Assembly: GCA_965151315.1 (NCBI GenBank)
Contig: CBCTZG010000076.1
Location: forward strand, 1 to 13,897
Direction of reading: 5' to 3'
DNA from: Avimonoglobus sp965151315
GTDB taxonomy: Bacteria; Bacillota; Clostridia; UBA1381
Length of the DNA stretch: 13,897 nt
Positions 6,467 through 13,595 of this stretch are shown here, piece after piece. Each line of letters starts with the position of its first letter. The first letter of the stretch is position 1. A program made the position numbers and the translations under genes. Under the pieces are notes generated by a model. It did no database searches. It saw nothing but the letters and a program-made list of their open reading frames with translations, and was not told the origin of the DNA.

Positions 6467-7363
6467 ATGTACGAGTCACTACTCTCCACCTGCCGCCTAT
6501 GCCCCAGGCAGTGCGGCGTAAACCGGCTTCTGGGCGAAACCGGCTTTTGCGGCGCGGGCCGGGATGTGAAAATCGCCCGGGCAGACCTGCATTACTGGGA
6601 GGAGCCGCCTATATCCGGGAAAGGCGGCTCCGGCGCCGTATTCTTTTCCCATTGTCCCATGCAGTGCGTTTACTGCCAAAATTATGAAATCAGCACCCTG
6701 CATAAGGGAAAAACCATAACGGAATCAAAGCTTTCGAAAATTTTTCTGGATTTACAGGCCCGGGGCGCTTTAAATATCAATCTAGTCACGCCTACCCATT
6801 ATGTACCCCAGATCATCCGCGCCCTTGCCGCCGCAAAAGCCGCCGGGCTTACAATCCCGATCGTTTACAACTGCGGCGGCTATGAATCCGTAGAAACGAT
6901 CCGGCTTTTGGCGGGCTGGGTGGATATTTACCTGCCGGACATGAAATATTTTTCTGATGCACTGGCGCAAACGTATTCCCATGCCCCCGGCTATTTTGCC
7001 CATGCCTCCGCCGCCATTGCCGAAATGTTTCGCCAGGTGGGCCGGCCGGTTCTGGACGGTCAGGGGATCATGCGCCGGGGGATCATCGTCCGGCATATGC
7101 TTTTGCCGGGGCGGCTTTTTGATTCCAAAAAGATCATAGACTATCTTTACAATACATATCATAATGACATATATATCAGTATAATGAACCAGTATACGCC
7201 CCTGCCCCAGGCCAGCCCGTTCCCGGAGCTCTGCCGGCCGGTGAGCGCGGCCTATTATCAAGCCCTGGTGGACTATGCCGCAGGGCTGGGCGTAGAAAAC
7301 GCCTTTATCCAGGAAAGCGGGACTGTGGGGGAAAGCTTTATCCCTGCATTTTACAATGAATAA
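6467..7363 (+). CDS. Radical SAM protein, PflX-like (pyruvate formate-lyase-activating-enzyme family)
   Basis: The 298-residue product carries the radical SAM cluster motif CxxxCxxC as Cys63, Cys67 and Cys70 (HCPMQCVYCQN), which binds the [4Fe-4S] cluster that cleaves S-adenosylmethionine. A separate N-terminal Cys set (Cys9, Cys12, Cys16, Cys28) is typical of the PflX/COG1313 subgroup and may hold a zinc or a second cluster. NLVTPTHY, YNCGGYE and LPDMKY mark later strands of the barrel. The true target of this subgroup is unknown. No glycyl-radical enzyme is encoded nearby, so an activase role is not supported by context. GAGGAG sits 7 bases before the ATG. It is followed after 33 bp by potA with no terminator, so it could be cotranscribed with the importer. 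Confidence 0.88.
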   Translation: MYESLLSTCRLCPRQCGVNRLLGETGFCGAGRDVKIARADLHYWEEPPISGKGGSGAVFFSHCPMQCVYCQNYEISTLHKGKTITESKLSKIFLDLQARGALNINLVTPTHYVPQIIRALAAAKAAGLTIPIVYNCGGYESVETIRLLAGWVDIYLPDMKYFSDALAQTYSHAPGYFAHASAAIAEMFRQVGRPVLDGQGIMRRGIIVRHMLLPGRLFDSKKIIDYLYNTYHNDIYISIMNQYTPLPQASPFPELCRPVSAAYYQALVDYAAGLGVENAFIQESGTVGESFIPAFYNE

Positions 7364-7396
7364 ATACGGCGCCGCCGTAAATATGGAGTTTTGAAT

Positions 7397-8479
7397 ATGC
7401 ATGAAGAAATTTTAAGATTAGAAAATATCAACAAAAGCTTTGACGGCACACCTGTGCTGCAAAATATCAGTCTGTCTGTGGAAAAGGGGGAATTTATTAC
7501 CTTTTTAGGCCCCTCTGGCTGTGGGAAAACCACTATGCTCCGGATCATTTCCGGGCTGTTGCCGCCGGACAGCGGCCGGGTGTTCTTAAACGGTGAGGAT
7601 ATTACCCGCCTAGCGCCGGATAAGCGCAGCGTAAACACGGTATTTCAGAACTATGCCCTGTTTCCCCATATGAATGTAGCGAAAAACGTCGCCTATGGCT
7701 TAAAGATCCGAGGCGTTCCCAAGGCACAGCGCCGGCAGAAGGTGGCGGAAATGCTGGAGATCGTTAAGCTTTCCGGCTTTGAGAAAAAAATGCCCGACAC
7801 TTTAAGCGGCGGGCAGAAGCAGCGGGTAGCCATCGCCCGGGCGGCGGTCAATAGTCCGGATGTGCTTCTTTTAGACGAGCCTTTAGGCGCTTTGGATCTC
7901 CAGCTGCGCAAATATTTGCAGACTGAGCTTAAACGGATTCAAAAGCAGTTGGGCATCACCTTTATTTATATCACCCACGACCAGGAAGAAGCCATGAATA
8001 TGTCTGACCGAATTGTTGTGATGCATGAAGGCCGTTTAGAACAAATCGGTACCCCCCGGGAGGTGTACGATCGTCCCAAAACTGCCTTTGCCGCCCAATT
8101 TGTTGGGATGAGCAACCTGCTTTCCTGCCGGGTCCAGTCGCAGAACGGCAACATGCTGACTGTGCTGGCGGAGGACACACCGCTTTCTGTCTTTGCCGCA
8201 GATAGGACATTTGCCCCCGGCGCCCAGCTGACGGTTTCCGTCCGCAGCGAAAAGCTGTCTGTAGAAACAGTACCGCAGCAGGGGGCTATTCCTGTCACGG
8301 TTTTAGAAAACGTATACGCCAATGGGCTCATCAAGAGCCGCCTGGAAACAAAGGCGGGGACTGTGCTCACCGCCATCGCTCCCAACGCCCAGGCCCCCTT
8401 CGATGCCGGTGACCGGGTATTTGTCCGGTTCAGCCCGGACAGCGGCGTGATTGTGGATTTGGAGGAGGCGGCACAATGA
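7397..8479 (+). CDS. potA: Spermidine/putrescine ABC importer, ATP-binding protein PotA
   Basis: The 360-residue cytoplasmic ATPase has Walker A GPSGCGKT (38-45), Q-loop Gln84, signature LSGGQ (136-140), Walker B VLLLDE (156-161) and switch His194 (THD). A C-terminal TOBE-type regulatory region (about 235-355) is typical of PotA/MalK-class subunits. It powers import through PotB/PotC. The ATG at 7397 is preceded by GGAG with 8-base spacing; a TTG two codons earlier has no properly spaced site. A 6-bp inverted repeat TACGGC/GCCGTA (7365-7379) sits in the gap after the radical SAM stop, without a T-tract. The polyamine assignment rests on the PotB/C/D neighbours, since the ATPase alone could serve other substrates. 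Confidence 0.93.
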   Translation: MHEEILRLENINKSFDGTPVLQNISLSVEKGEFITFLGPSGCGKTTMLRIISGLLPPDSGRVFLNGEDITRLAPDKRSVNTVFQNYALFPHMNVAKNVAYGLKIRGVPKAQRRQKVAEMLEIVKLSGFEKKMPDTLSGGQKQRVAIARAAVNSPDVLLLDEPLGALDLQLRKYLQTELKRIQKQLGITFIYITHDQEEAMNMSDRIVVMHEGRLEQIGTPREVYDRPKTAFAAQFVGMSNLLSCRVQSQNGNMLTVLAEDTPLSVFAADRTFAPGAQLTVSVRSEKLSVETVPQQGAIPVTVLENVYANGLIKSRLETKAGTVLTAIAPNAQAPFDAGDRVFVRFSPDSGVIVDLEEAAQ

Positions 8480-9318
8480 GAAAATTTTCCTGGGCTGCTT
8501 TGCCCCTGTATTTGTTTACCGTATTCTTTGTGATCCTGCCCCTGGTTTATGTGCTGGTTCTCAGCTTTTTATCCCGGAACGTGACCTGGGGGGTGGACCT
8601 GGAATTTACCCTGGACAACTATAAAATGATTTTTGACCCGGTGTACTTAAAGACCTTTGGAATCTCGTTAGAAACCGCTGCCCTGACTACCCTGATCACC
8701 GGGCTGATCGGCTATCCCTTCGGCTACTGCATGGCCCGGCTGAAGCCAAAGGCCCGGAATATTGTCATGATGCTGGTTATTATCCCGTTCTGGACCAACG
8801 CCCTGATCCGGATCTATGGCTGGATGATCATCCTCCGGCCCCAGGGACTTTTGAGCAGTGCGCTGCTAAACGCCGGGCTGATCCAAGAGCCGCTGCGGAT
8901 TTTATATACTCTGCCTGCAGTAATCCTCGGCATGGTCTATTCCCTGCTGCCCTTTATGATCCTGTCGGTTTATTCCAGCGCCCTAAAGCTGGATACCACA
9001 CTGACTGACGCCGCCCGGGATCTGGGCGCCAACCGCTGGAAAGCCTTTTGGACAATTTCCTTCCGGCTGACTATGCCGGGGCTTTTATCCGGCTTTGTCT
9101 TTGTGTTTGTGCCTTCTGTAGGGCTGTTTTTCATCTCTGATCTGATGGGCGGCGGTAAGATCATGCTGTTGGGCAATTTAATCGAAAACCAGCTGGTGCA
9201 GTCCCGGAATATGCCCTTTGGTGCAGCGCTGGCAATGATTATGATGCTGATGACCCTGGCGATCATCGGCCTGTACCGGCGGATTACAAATACCCAGGAT
9301 TTGGAGGGGATGCTATGA
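8476..9318 (+). CDS. potB: Polyamine ABC importer permease PotB
   Basis: This 280-residue membrane protein has about six hydrophobic segments, the first at residues 9-32 and the last at about 248-268. The EAA loop that docks on the ATPase is seen as AARDLGANRWKAFWTI (179-194). The start overlaps the potA stop by 4 bases (ATGA), with GGAGGAGG inside the potA end, so translation is coupled. It pairs with PotC to form the channel. Confidence 0.93.
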   Translation: MRKFSWAALPLYLFTVFFVILPLVYVLVLSFLSRNVTWGVDLEFTLDNYKMIFDPVYLKTFGISLETAALTTLITGLIGYPFGYCMARLKPKARNIVMMLVIIPFWTNALIRIYGWMIILRPQGLLSSALLNAGLIQEPLRILYTLPAVILGMVYSLLPFMILSVYSSALKLDTTLTDAARDLGANRWKAFWTISFRLTMPGLLSGFVFVFVPSVGLFFISDLMGGGKIMLLGNLIENQLVQSRNMPFGAALAMIMMLMTLAIIGLYRRITNTQDLEGML

Positions 9319-10085
9319 AAAAGTGTAAACCATCGCATATTTATCTGGCCATCGTCCTGCTGATTATGTATCTGCCGGTCTTGGTCGTTATTGGATTTTC
9401 CTTTAACAATTCCAAGCTTTCTACTGTCTGGTCCGGGTTTTCCCTGATGTGGTACGAAAAGTTATTTCAAAACACCGTGCTGCTGGATACCCTGAAAAAC
9501 AGCCTGATTTTAGGGATTGCCAGCTGCGGCATATCCGCCGTGATCGGCACGGCAGGCGCCGTCGGTATGGCCCGGTCCAAATTCCTTTTAAAGGGTGCCG
9601 TGGAAAGCGTGTCCCTGATTCCCATCATGATTCCGGAGATCATCCTGGGGATGGCATTTTTATCCTTTTTCTCCATGCTGGGCATGCGGTTCGGTATGAT
9701 GACGCTGATTATTGCCCACTGCGCCTTTTGCGTACCCTACATTTTTATGATGGTAAAAGGCGCGTTGGCTGGTATTGACCCGGCGATTCCAGGCGCGGCC
9801 CGGGATTTGGGCGCTTCCGATCTGCGGGCCTTTTGGGACATTACCCTGCCGCTGATCACACCGGCAATTTTGTCCGGCTCCTTCCTGGCGTTTGCCATGT
9901 CCTTAGACGATGTGGTCATCAGCTTTTTTGTAACCGGGCCGGAAACCAACACCCTGCCGGTCAAAATCTATTCTCAGCTGAAAATGGGCGTCACCCCGGA
10001 GATCAACGCCTTATGCACGGTTATGCTGGCTGTGACATTTTTTGTCGTGATCCTTTCGGGTCTGTTCCGGAAAAAGGCCAATTAA
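9315..10085 (+). CDS. potC: Polyamine ABC importer permease PotC
   Basis: This 256-residue membrane protein is the second permease. It has about six hydrophobic segments and an EAA loop AARDLGASDLRAFWDI (161-176), followed by PLITPAILSG. LAFAMSLDDVVISFFVTGP at 191-209 is a hallmark of PotC/PotI proteins. It overlaps potB by 4 bases (ATGA), with GGAGGGG just upstream. A 63-base gap with a short GC hairpin separates it from potD. Confidence 0.94.
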   Translation: MKKCKPSHIYLAIVLLIMYLPVLVVIGFSFNNSKLSTVWSGFSLMWYEKLFQNTVLLDTLKNSLILGIASCGISAVIGTAGAVGMARSKFLLKGAVESVSLIPIMIPEIILGMAFLSFFSMLGMRFGMMTLIIAHCAFCVPYIFMMVKGALAGIDPAIPGAARDLGASDLRAFWDITLPLITPAILSGSFLAFAMSLDDVVISFFVTGPETNTLPVKIYSQLKMGVTPEINALCTVMLAVTFFVVILSGLFRKKAN

Positions 10086-10088
10086 CGC

Positions 10089-10101
10089 GCCGGGCTCCGG
10101 C
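10089..10101 (+). other. Short GC hairpin between potC and potD
   Basis: GCCGG (10089-10093) pairs with CCGGC (10097-10101) around a 3-base loop, with CGTTTTAT after it. It is too short to be a confident terminator. It may cause partial termination or mRNA processing between permease and lipoprotein messages. Confidence 0.25.
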
Positions 10102-10148
10102 CGTTTTATATAAATTCAAAATCTGTTTTGTAAAAAGGAGAGGGAAAT

Positions 10149-11201
10149 ATGAAAAAAATACTTGCCATCGGGCTTACGCTGATTCTATCCGCCGGCCTGC
10201 TGTCCGGCTGCCAGGAAAACACGCCGGAGGCCGACGCGAAGGAATTAAATATCTTAACCTGGGACGGCTATATCCCGGAGGATATTTTGGCGGAATTTCA
10301 GGATTCCACCGGGATCCATGTCAATCTGTCAAACTTTAATACTAACGAAGAAATGCTTTCCAAATTAGAAGCCACCAACGGCGGTCAGTACGACGTAGTG
10401 ATCGGTTCGGATTATATCATTGATATTGCCAGAAATAAAGGGCTTTTAGCAGAATTAGACACTTCCAAGATCCCAAACTTTCAAAATATAGACCCGGTAT
10501 TCCAGAGCCAATATTATGATCCCCAGAATACCTATACTGTTCCCTACGGCCCCGGCACACCGCTCATCATCTATGACCCGGAGAAAGTTTCCGTGGACAT
10601 CCAGGGCTACAGCGACCTGTGGGATCCATCCTTGGAGAACAGCATCGTCACCATTGACGACGCCCGGAACATCATCGGTATCACCTTGAAAACCATGGGA
10701 AAATCCTTTAATGAAACGGACGAGGCGGTTTTAGAAGAAGCTAAGGAAAAGCTGTTCCAGTTAAAGCCAAACATCTACAAGCTGGACTACAATAATCCCT
10801 ATGACGCTATCATCAGCGGCGAGGCCAGCGTAGCTTACATGTTCACGCCCCAGGTCCTGCTGGCCCAGGCGGCCCGGCCGGAGCTGAAGGTGGTGTATCC
10901 CAAAGAGGGAATGGGCTTCGGCATCGACTGCTGGTTTATTCCTTTAAATGCCCCCCATAAGGACGCAGCCCACACTTTCTTAAACTATATTCTGGACGCG
11001 GAAATCGGCGCCCGGATTTCTGAGCAGATCATGTATATCTGTCCCAACAAGGCGTCGGCCGAATACTTGTCCGAGGATTTTAAATCCAACCAAGTACTGT
11101 ATATCCCCAGTGAGATTCTGGGCGAGACGGAATTTATTAAGGATGTGGGCGAGGCTGCCACCATTTATGATAACATCTGGACTGCTTTCAAGCAGCAGTA
11201 A
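10149..11201 (+). CDS. potD: Polyamine-binding lipoprotein PotD
   Basis: This 350-residue extracellular binding protein has a lipoprotein signal: a KK-initiated hydrophobic helix ending in LSGC, so Cys21 is lipidated and anchors it outside the membrane. The mature part follows PotD/PotF: LNILTWDGYIPEDIL (33-47), YDVVIGSDYIIDIAR (81-95), VPYGPGTPLIIYD (131-143), and FGIDCWFIPLNAPHKDAAHTF near 257-277. Aligned by eye with E. coli PotD, Asp171 and Asp260 fit conserved amine-binding acids, but the position of E. coli Glu171 is Asn174 here and that of Trp255 is Gly. The exact polyamine (putrescine or spermidine) is therefore open. AAGGAG lies 8 bases before the ATG. A terminator overlaps the stop codon. 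Confidence 0.93.
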   Translation: MKKILAIGLTLILSAGLLSGCQENTPEADAKELNILTWDGYIPEDILAEFQDSTGIHVNLSNFNTNEEMLSKLEATNGGQYDVVIGSDYIIDIARNKGLLAELDTSKIPNFQNIDPVFQSQYYDPQNTYTVPYGPGTPLIIYDPEKVSVDIQGYSDLWDPSLENSIVTIDDARNIIGITLKTMGKSFNETDEAVLEEAKEKLFQLKPNIYKLDYNNPYDAIISGEASVAYMFTPQVLLAQAARPELKVVYPKEGMGFGIDCWFIPLNAPHKDAAHTFLNYILDAEIGARISEQIMYICPNKASAEYLSEDFKSNQVLYIPSEILGETEFIKDVGEAATIYDNIWTAFKQQ

Positions 11202-11233
11202 AAAGAACCGGCGCAGACGCGCCGGTTCTTTTT
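11200..11233. terminator. Strong bidirectional terminator after potD
   Basis: A perfect 15-bp stem (11200-11214 with 11219-11233) encloses a 4-base loop, with A5 on one side and T5 on the other. It begins within the potD stop codon. On the minus strand it is the only convincing terminator downstream of the GH18 gene, 345 bases past its stop. Confidence 0.93.
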
Positions 11234-11578
11234 GTGTATTTGTGGGCTGTTCAAAGATCCTCCAGGCGGTGGAATACCAGACCTGCTGCCCCTGGCCCTG
11301 CCTTGGGATTCTTGCTTGATGTTCCATTCTGGATATTGCTGCTGATCTCCGTCAGGAACACGGGAAAAGAAATATAGTCGTCTTTTTTACAGAATGGGTA
11401 CTTCTTATATACTTTTTATTTCGATGGGAGTAGCGGTTAGCCGGCCCTCTTCTGCCTGTTGGCTTCCAATCCTCAACAGGTCTGTCCGCGGCAAACAACA
11501 GCGGCGTTGTCAGAAGCCCGATTTCGCGGCAATTTGCAAATCATATGGGCTTGTCCACGAGCTTTTTTGAAAAACAGG
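11234..11578. other. 345-bp intergenic stretch between convergent genes
   Basis: No complete gene is supportable here. It holds a stop-free minus-strand frame at 11251-11415 (listed separately) and a 7-bp inverted repeat CCTGTTG/CAACAGG at 11455-11461 and 11474-11480. CTTCTG/CAGAAG (11449-11454, 11511-11516) surrounds that repeat. I see no clear promoter. Confidence 0.5.
11251..11415 (-). pseudogene. Possible 3' remnant of a lost gene
   Basis: This is a 54-codon open frame on the minus strand, with coding-like composition (PFCKKDDYISFPVF near its start, GLVFHRLEDL at its end). Its TGA lies 18 bases before the potD terminator hairpin, where a gene end would be expected. It has no ATG or ribosome binding site and is bounded upstream by TAA at 11416-11418. 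I do not recognise the protein. It may be chance. Confidence 0.2.
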
Positions 11579-13303
11579 TTATTGGGAAATATGTCCTCGG
11601 GCGCGGTTGACTAAGGCGGCCATTTCTCCTCGGTTAATGGCTTTTTCCGGCAGAAATGATCCATCCTCATATCCACTGACAATGCCTAGTTCTGCCAGGG
11701 CGGTGATTTCCGCATAGGACCAGCGGCCGGCTTCCACATCCGTGAACGTCCGCCCGGCCCGGCTTATTTCCTCCGTCCCCAGCATCCGGGCCAGCAAAAC
11801 GGCCACTTCTTCCCGGGTCAGCGCTGTTTCCGGCCGGAACGTCCCGTCTTCGTAGCCTTCGAATAGGCCTGCCGCCGTGGCCCCGCGAATTTCCGATTCA
11901 GCCCAATGCCCCGCGATATCCGGATATTGGCTTCCACCCCCGGCCGGCAGCTGCAGCAGCCGGGAAAAAACCACCGCCGCCTGGGCCCGTGTCAGCGGAG
12001 AAAGGGGCGCAAACTCGCTGGCCGAAACGCCCTTCATAATACCGTCCGCAGTAATGCGGATAATGTCATCTTTAGCAAAATGGCCGTGTATATCCGCAAA
12101 ATATTTCCCATTGAGCCAAAGCTCATAATATTCCCAGACATCCGGCGTTTCCTGCCCTGCGCTCCAGTTGCCCGCGCCCTTCAAATGATACTTTCCGATC
12201 AGCGCCAGCTTTTCTTTCAGGGAATCGCTGTTTTCAAACCAAACCGTATACGTCCCCGGCGGCAGTACCTTTCCGACCAGGGTATACGCAGGTGCGTCTT
12301 CCGCGATGGTAAACTCCAGTTTGGGCGAGCCGGCCGCCGCGTCATATGTCACCGTCCCGCCATACAGGGATTGCAGGGTATCGATCTGACTGATGGATAT
12401 TCCCGTCCCCTGAACAGATCCCGCACTGTTCCAGACCCGGCCGAAAAAGGGGATCCCCAGCACCACCTTCTCACTGGGAACGTGTTGGAGCGCGTATTCA
12501 ATGGATTGCCTGACAAAATCAATACTGGCCACCGGGCCTGCCGCCCCGCCCTGGTAGTGCTCGTCATAAGCCATAATAAACAGGTGGTCGGCGTATTTTC
12601 CCAGTTCCTTGTAGTCATAAGAGCCATGCCAGCCGGTGCTCCACCCCTTAGGGTTCGCCGCCACAGCCACAGATACTTCCTTTTCTGCCGGCAGCGCCTG
12701 CCGAAGCCGGCGCACCAGCTCCGTATACTGATCCCGCTGCTTTTCCGTCACGTTTTCAATATCCACGTTCACACCGTCTAGGCCATATTCCGCAACAGCC
12801 GCCGTGATCTGGGCCACCAGCCGGTCGATATTTCCTAAAGCGTTCACACCGGACTGCCGATCCCAATGATTGCTTAAAAACGGAACCACACGGATTCCAT
12901 TTTCCTGCATAGTCTTGATAAAATTCTTACTGATATTGCTGATTTTCAGGCTGCCGTCCGCGTTCAGATCAAAATAGCTTGGCGAGACCACTGAAAGGGT
13001 ATCCTTTGAACGGAGGACGTTTTGGATCTGGGTCTTGGACGACCCAAAATATACGTAGCTCATGGCATACCGGGCATCGTCCTGGCCCGCCACAATAGCC
13101 GCCAGGGGAATAGCCAGCACCAGACTGCCAGCTAACACCAGCCGAACCGTCCGGACCGTCAGCCCGCTTTTTTGAATCAGACGCAGCAAAGACCTTCCTT
13201 TTTCCCCATGCATAAAATCTGACGCAAATTCCGTATCCAGTCTGCCATGCAGCACATAACAATCATACGTGCCGTCGCCATTGGGTCGAAATTCAATGGA
13301 CAT
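11579..13303 (-). CDS. Membrane-anchored GH18 hydrolase with three SLH repeats
   Basis: The 574-residue product begins with a polar segment of about 52 residues (GDGTYDCYVLHG... through SGLTVRT), then one hydrophobic helix (VRLVLAGSLVLAIPLAAIVAG, 53-73). A GH18 domain follows (about 80-390) and then three S-layer-homology repeats (about 405-450, 458-505, 518-565). The GH18 strand-4 motif is DGVNVDIE with the catalytic acid Glu183; the middle Asp of the usual DxxDxDxE is Asn179, as in spore-lytic YaaH/SleL-type enzymes. MAYDEHY (244-250) also matches that subgroup. Likely role: cutting peptidoglycan or N-acetylglucosamine polymers at the cell surface. The helix is a signal peptide or anchor. 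The ATG at 13303 follows GGAGG with 8-base spacing. A longer frame to 13417 would start inside an upstream terminator and is rejected. Confidence 0.9.
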   Translation of the reverse strand: MSIEFRPNGDGTYDCYVLHGRLDTEFASDFMHGEKGRSLLRLIQKSGLTVRTVRLVLAGSLVLAIPLAAIVAGQDDARYAMSYVYFGSSKTQIQNVLRSKDTLSVVSPSYFDLNADGSLKISNISKNFIKTMQENGIRVVPFLSNHWDRQSGVNALGNIDRLVAQITAAVAEYGLDGVNVDIENVTEKQRDQYTELVRRLRQALPAEKEVSVAVAANPKGWSTGWHGSYDYKELGKYADHLFIMAYDEHYQGGAAGPVASIDFVRQSIEYALQHVPSEKVVLGIPFFGRVWNSAGSVQGTGISISQIDTLQSLYGGTVTYDAAAGSPKLEFTIAEDAPAYTLVGKVLPPGTYTVWFENSDSLKEKLALIGKYHLKGAGNWSAGQETPDVWEYYELWLNGKYFADIHGHFAKDDIIRITADGIMKGVSASEFAPLSPLTRAQAAVVFSRLLQLPAGGGSQYPDIAGHWAESEIRGATAAGLFEGYEDGTFRPETALTREEVAVLLARMLGTEEISRAGRTFTDVEAGRWSYAEITALAELGIVSGYEDGSFLPEKAINRGEMAALVNRARGHISQ

Positions 13304-13357
13304 GTATATCCCCTCCAAGGTTTCAATGTTTGGGTTAGTTTTTTCCCAGAGATGCAA

Positions 13358-13386
13358 ATTATACAGATTTCTGCCGCATCGAGCAA
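13358..13386 (-). promoter_or_regulatory. Promoter for the GH18-SLH gene
   Basis: On the minus strand TTGCTC (13386-13381), 17 bases, TATAAT (13363-13358). The -10 is perfect; the -35 matches only the TTG core. The start is near 13351, giving a leader of about 48 bases. The first two bases of the -35 box are also the end of the upstream terminator's T-tract. Confidence 0.65.
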
Positions 13387-13423
13387 AAATCCCCTGCAAT
13401 CTTGAGACGGACTGCAAGGGGAT
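13385..13423 (-). terminator. Terminator upstream of the GH18 gene
   Basis: On the minus strand ATCCCC...TGCAGTC (13423-13410) pairs with GATTGCAGGGGAT (13401-13389), with one bulged T and one G-T pair around an 8-base loop, followed by further T (five in a row, 13389-13385). It ends whatever transcript comes from the recombinase side. Confidence 0.7.
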
Positions 13424-13434
13424 ATCATCTTCTT

Positions 13435-13595
13435 TTAAAATACTTCCAATACCGAAGCGCCTTTTCTGACAAACGCGGCAAACTCCTGAAGCTCGACTGT
13501 AATTTTGTACCAGGCGCTTAATCGCTTATTGCGGAATTTATCACCCTCTGCGTCAAACACCACATGGCGGGAAAAGTGCCTAAATCTAAGGATTT
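13435..13595 (-). pseudogene. Unrecognised 3' gene fragment next to the recombinase
   Basis: This frame stays open from inside the recombinase end (about 13599) to TAA at 13435-13437. It has strongly coding-like composition, including HVVFDAEGDKFRN, then LSAWYKITVELQEFAAF, and ending GASVLEVF. There is no ATG and no ribosome binding site. It finishes 11 bases before a terminator, as the true 3' end of a gene would. The recombinase stop codon lies just upstream in another frame. The simplest reading is the tail of a gene interrupted when a mobile element inserted. I do not recognise the protein, and a frame-shifted element gene is also possible. Confidence 0.4.

Noticed and set aside
7365..7379. 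Inverted repeat TACGGC/GCCGTA between the radical SAM gene and potA as a terminator
   Set aside because: The stem is only 6 bp with a 3-base loop and no T-tract follows. It is closely followed by the potA ribosome binding site.
13304..13417. N-terminal extension of the GH18-SLH protein by 38 residues
   Set aside because: It would begin inside a terminator stem and cross the promoter. The ATG at 13303 has a well-placed GGAGG.
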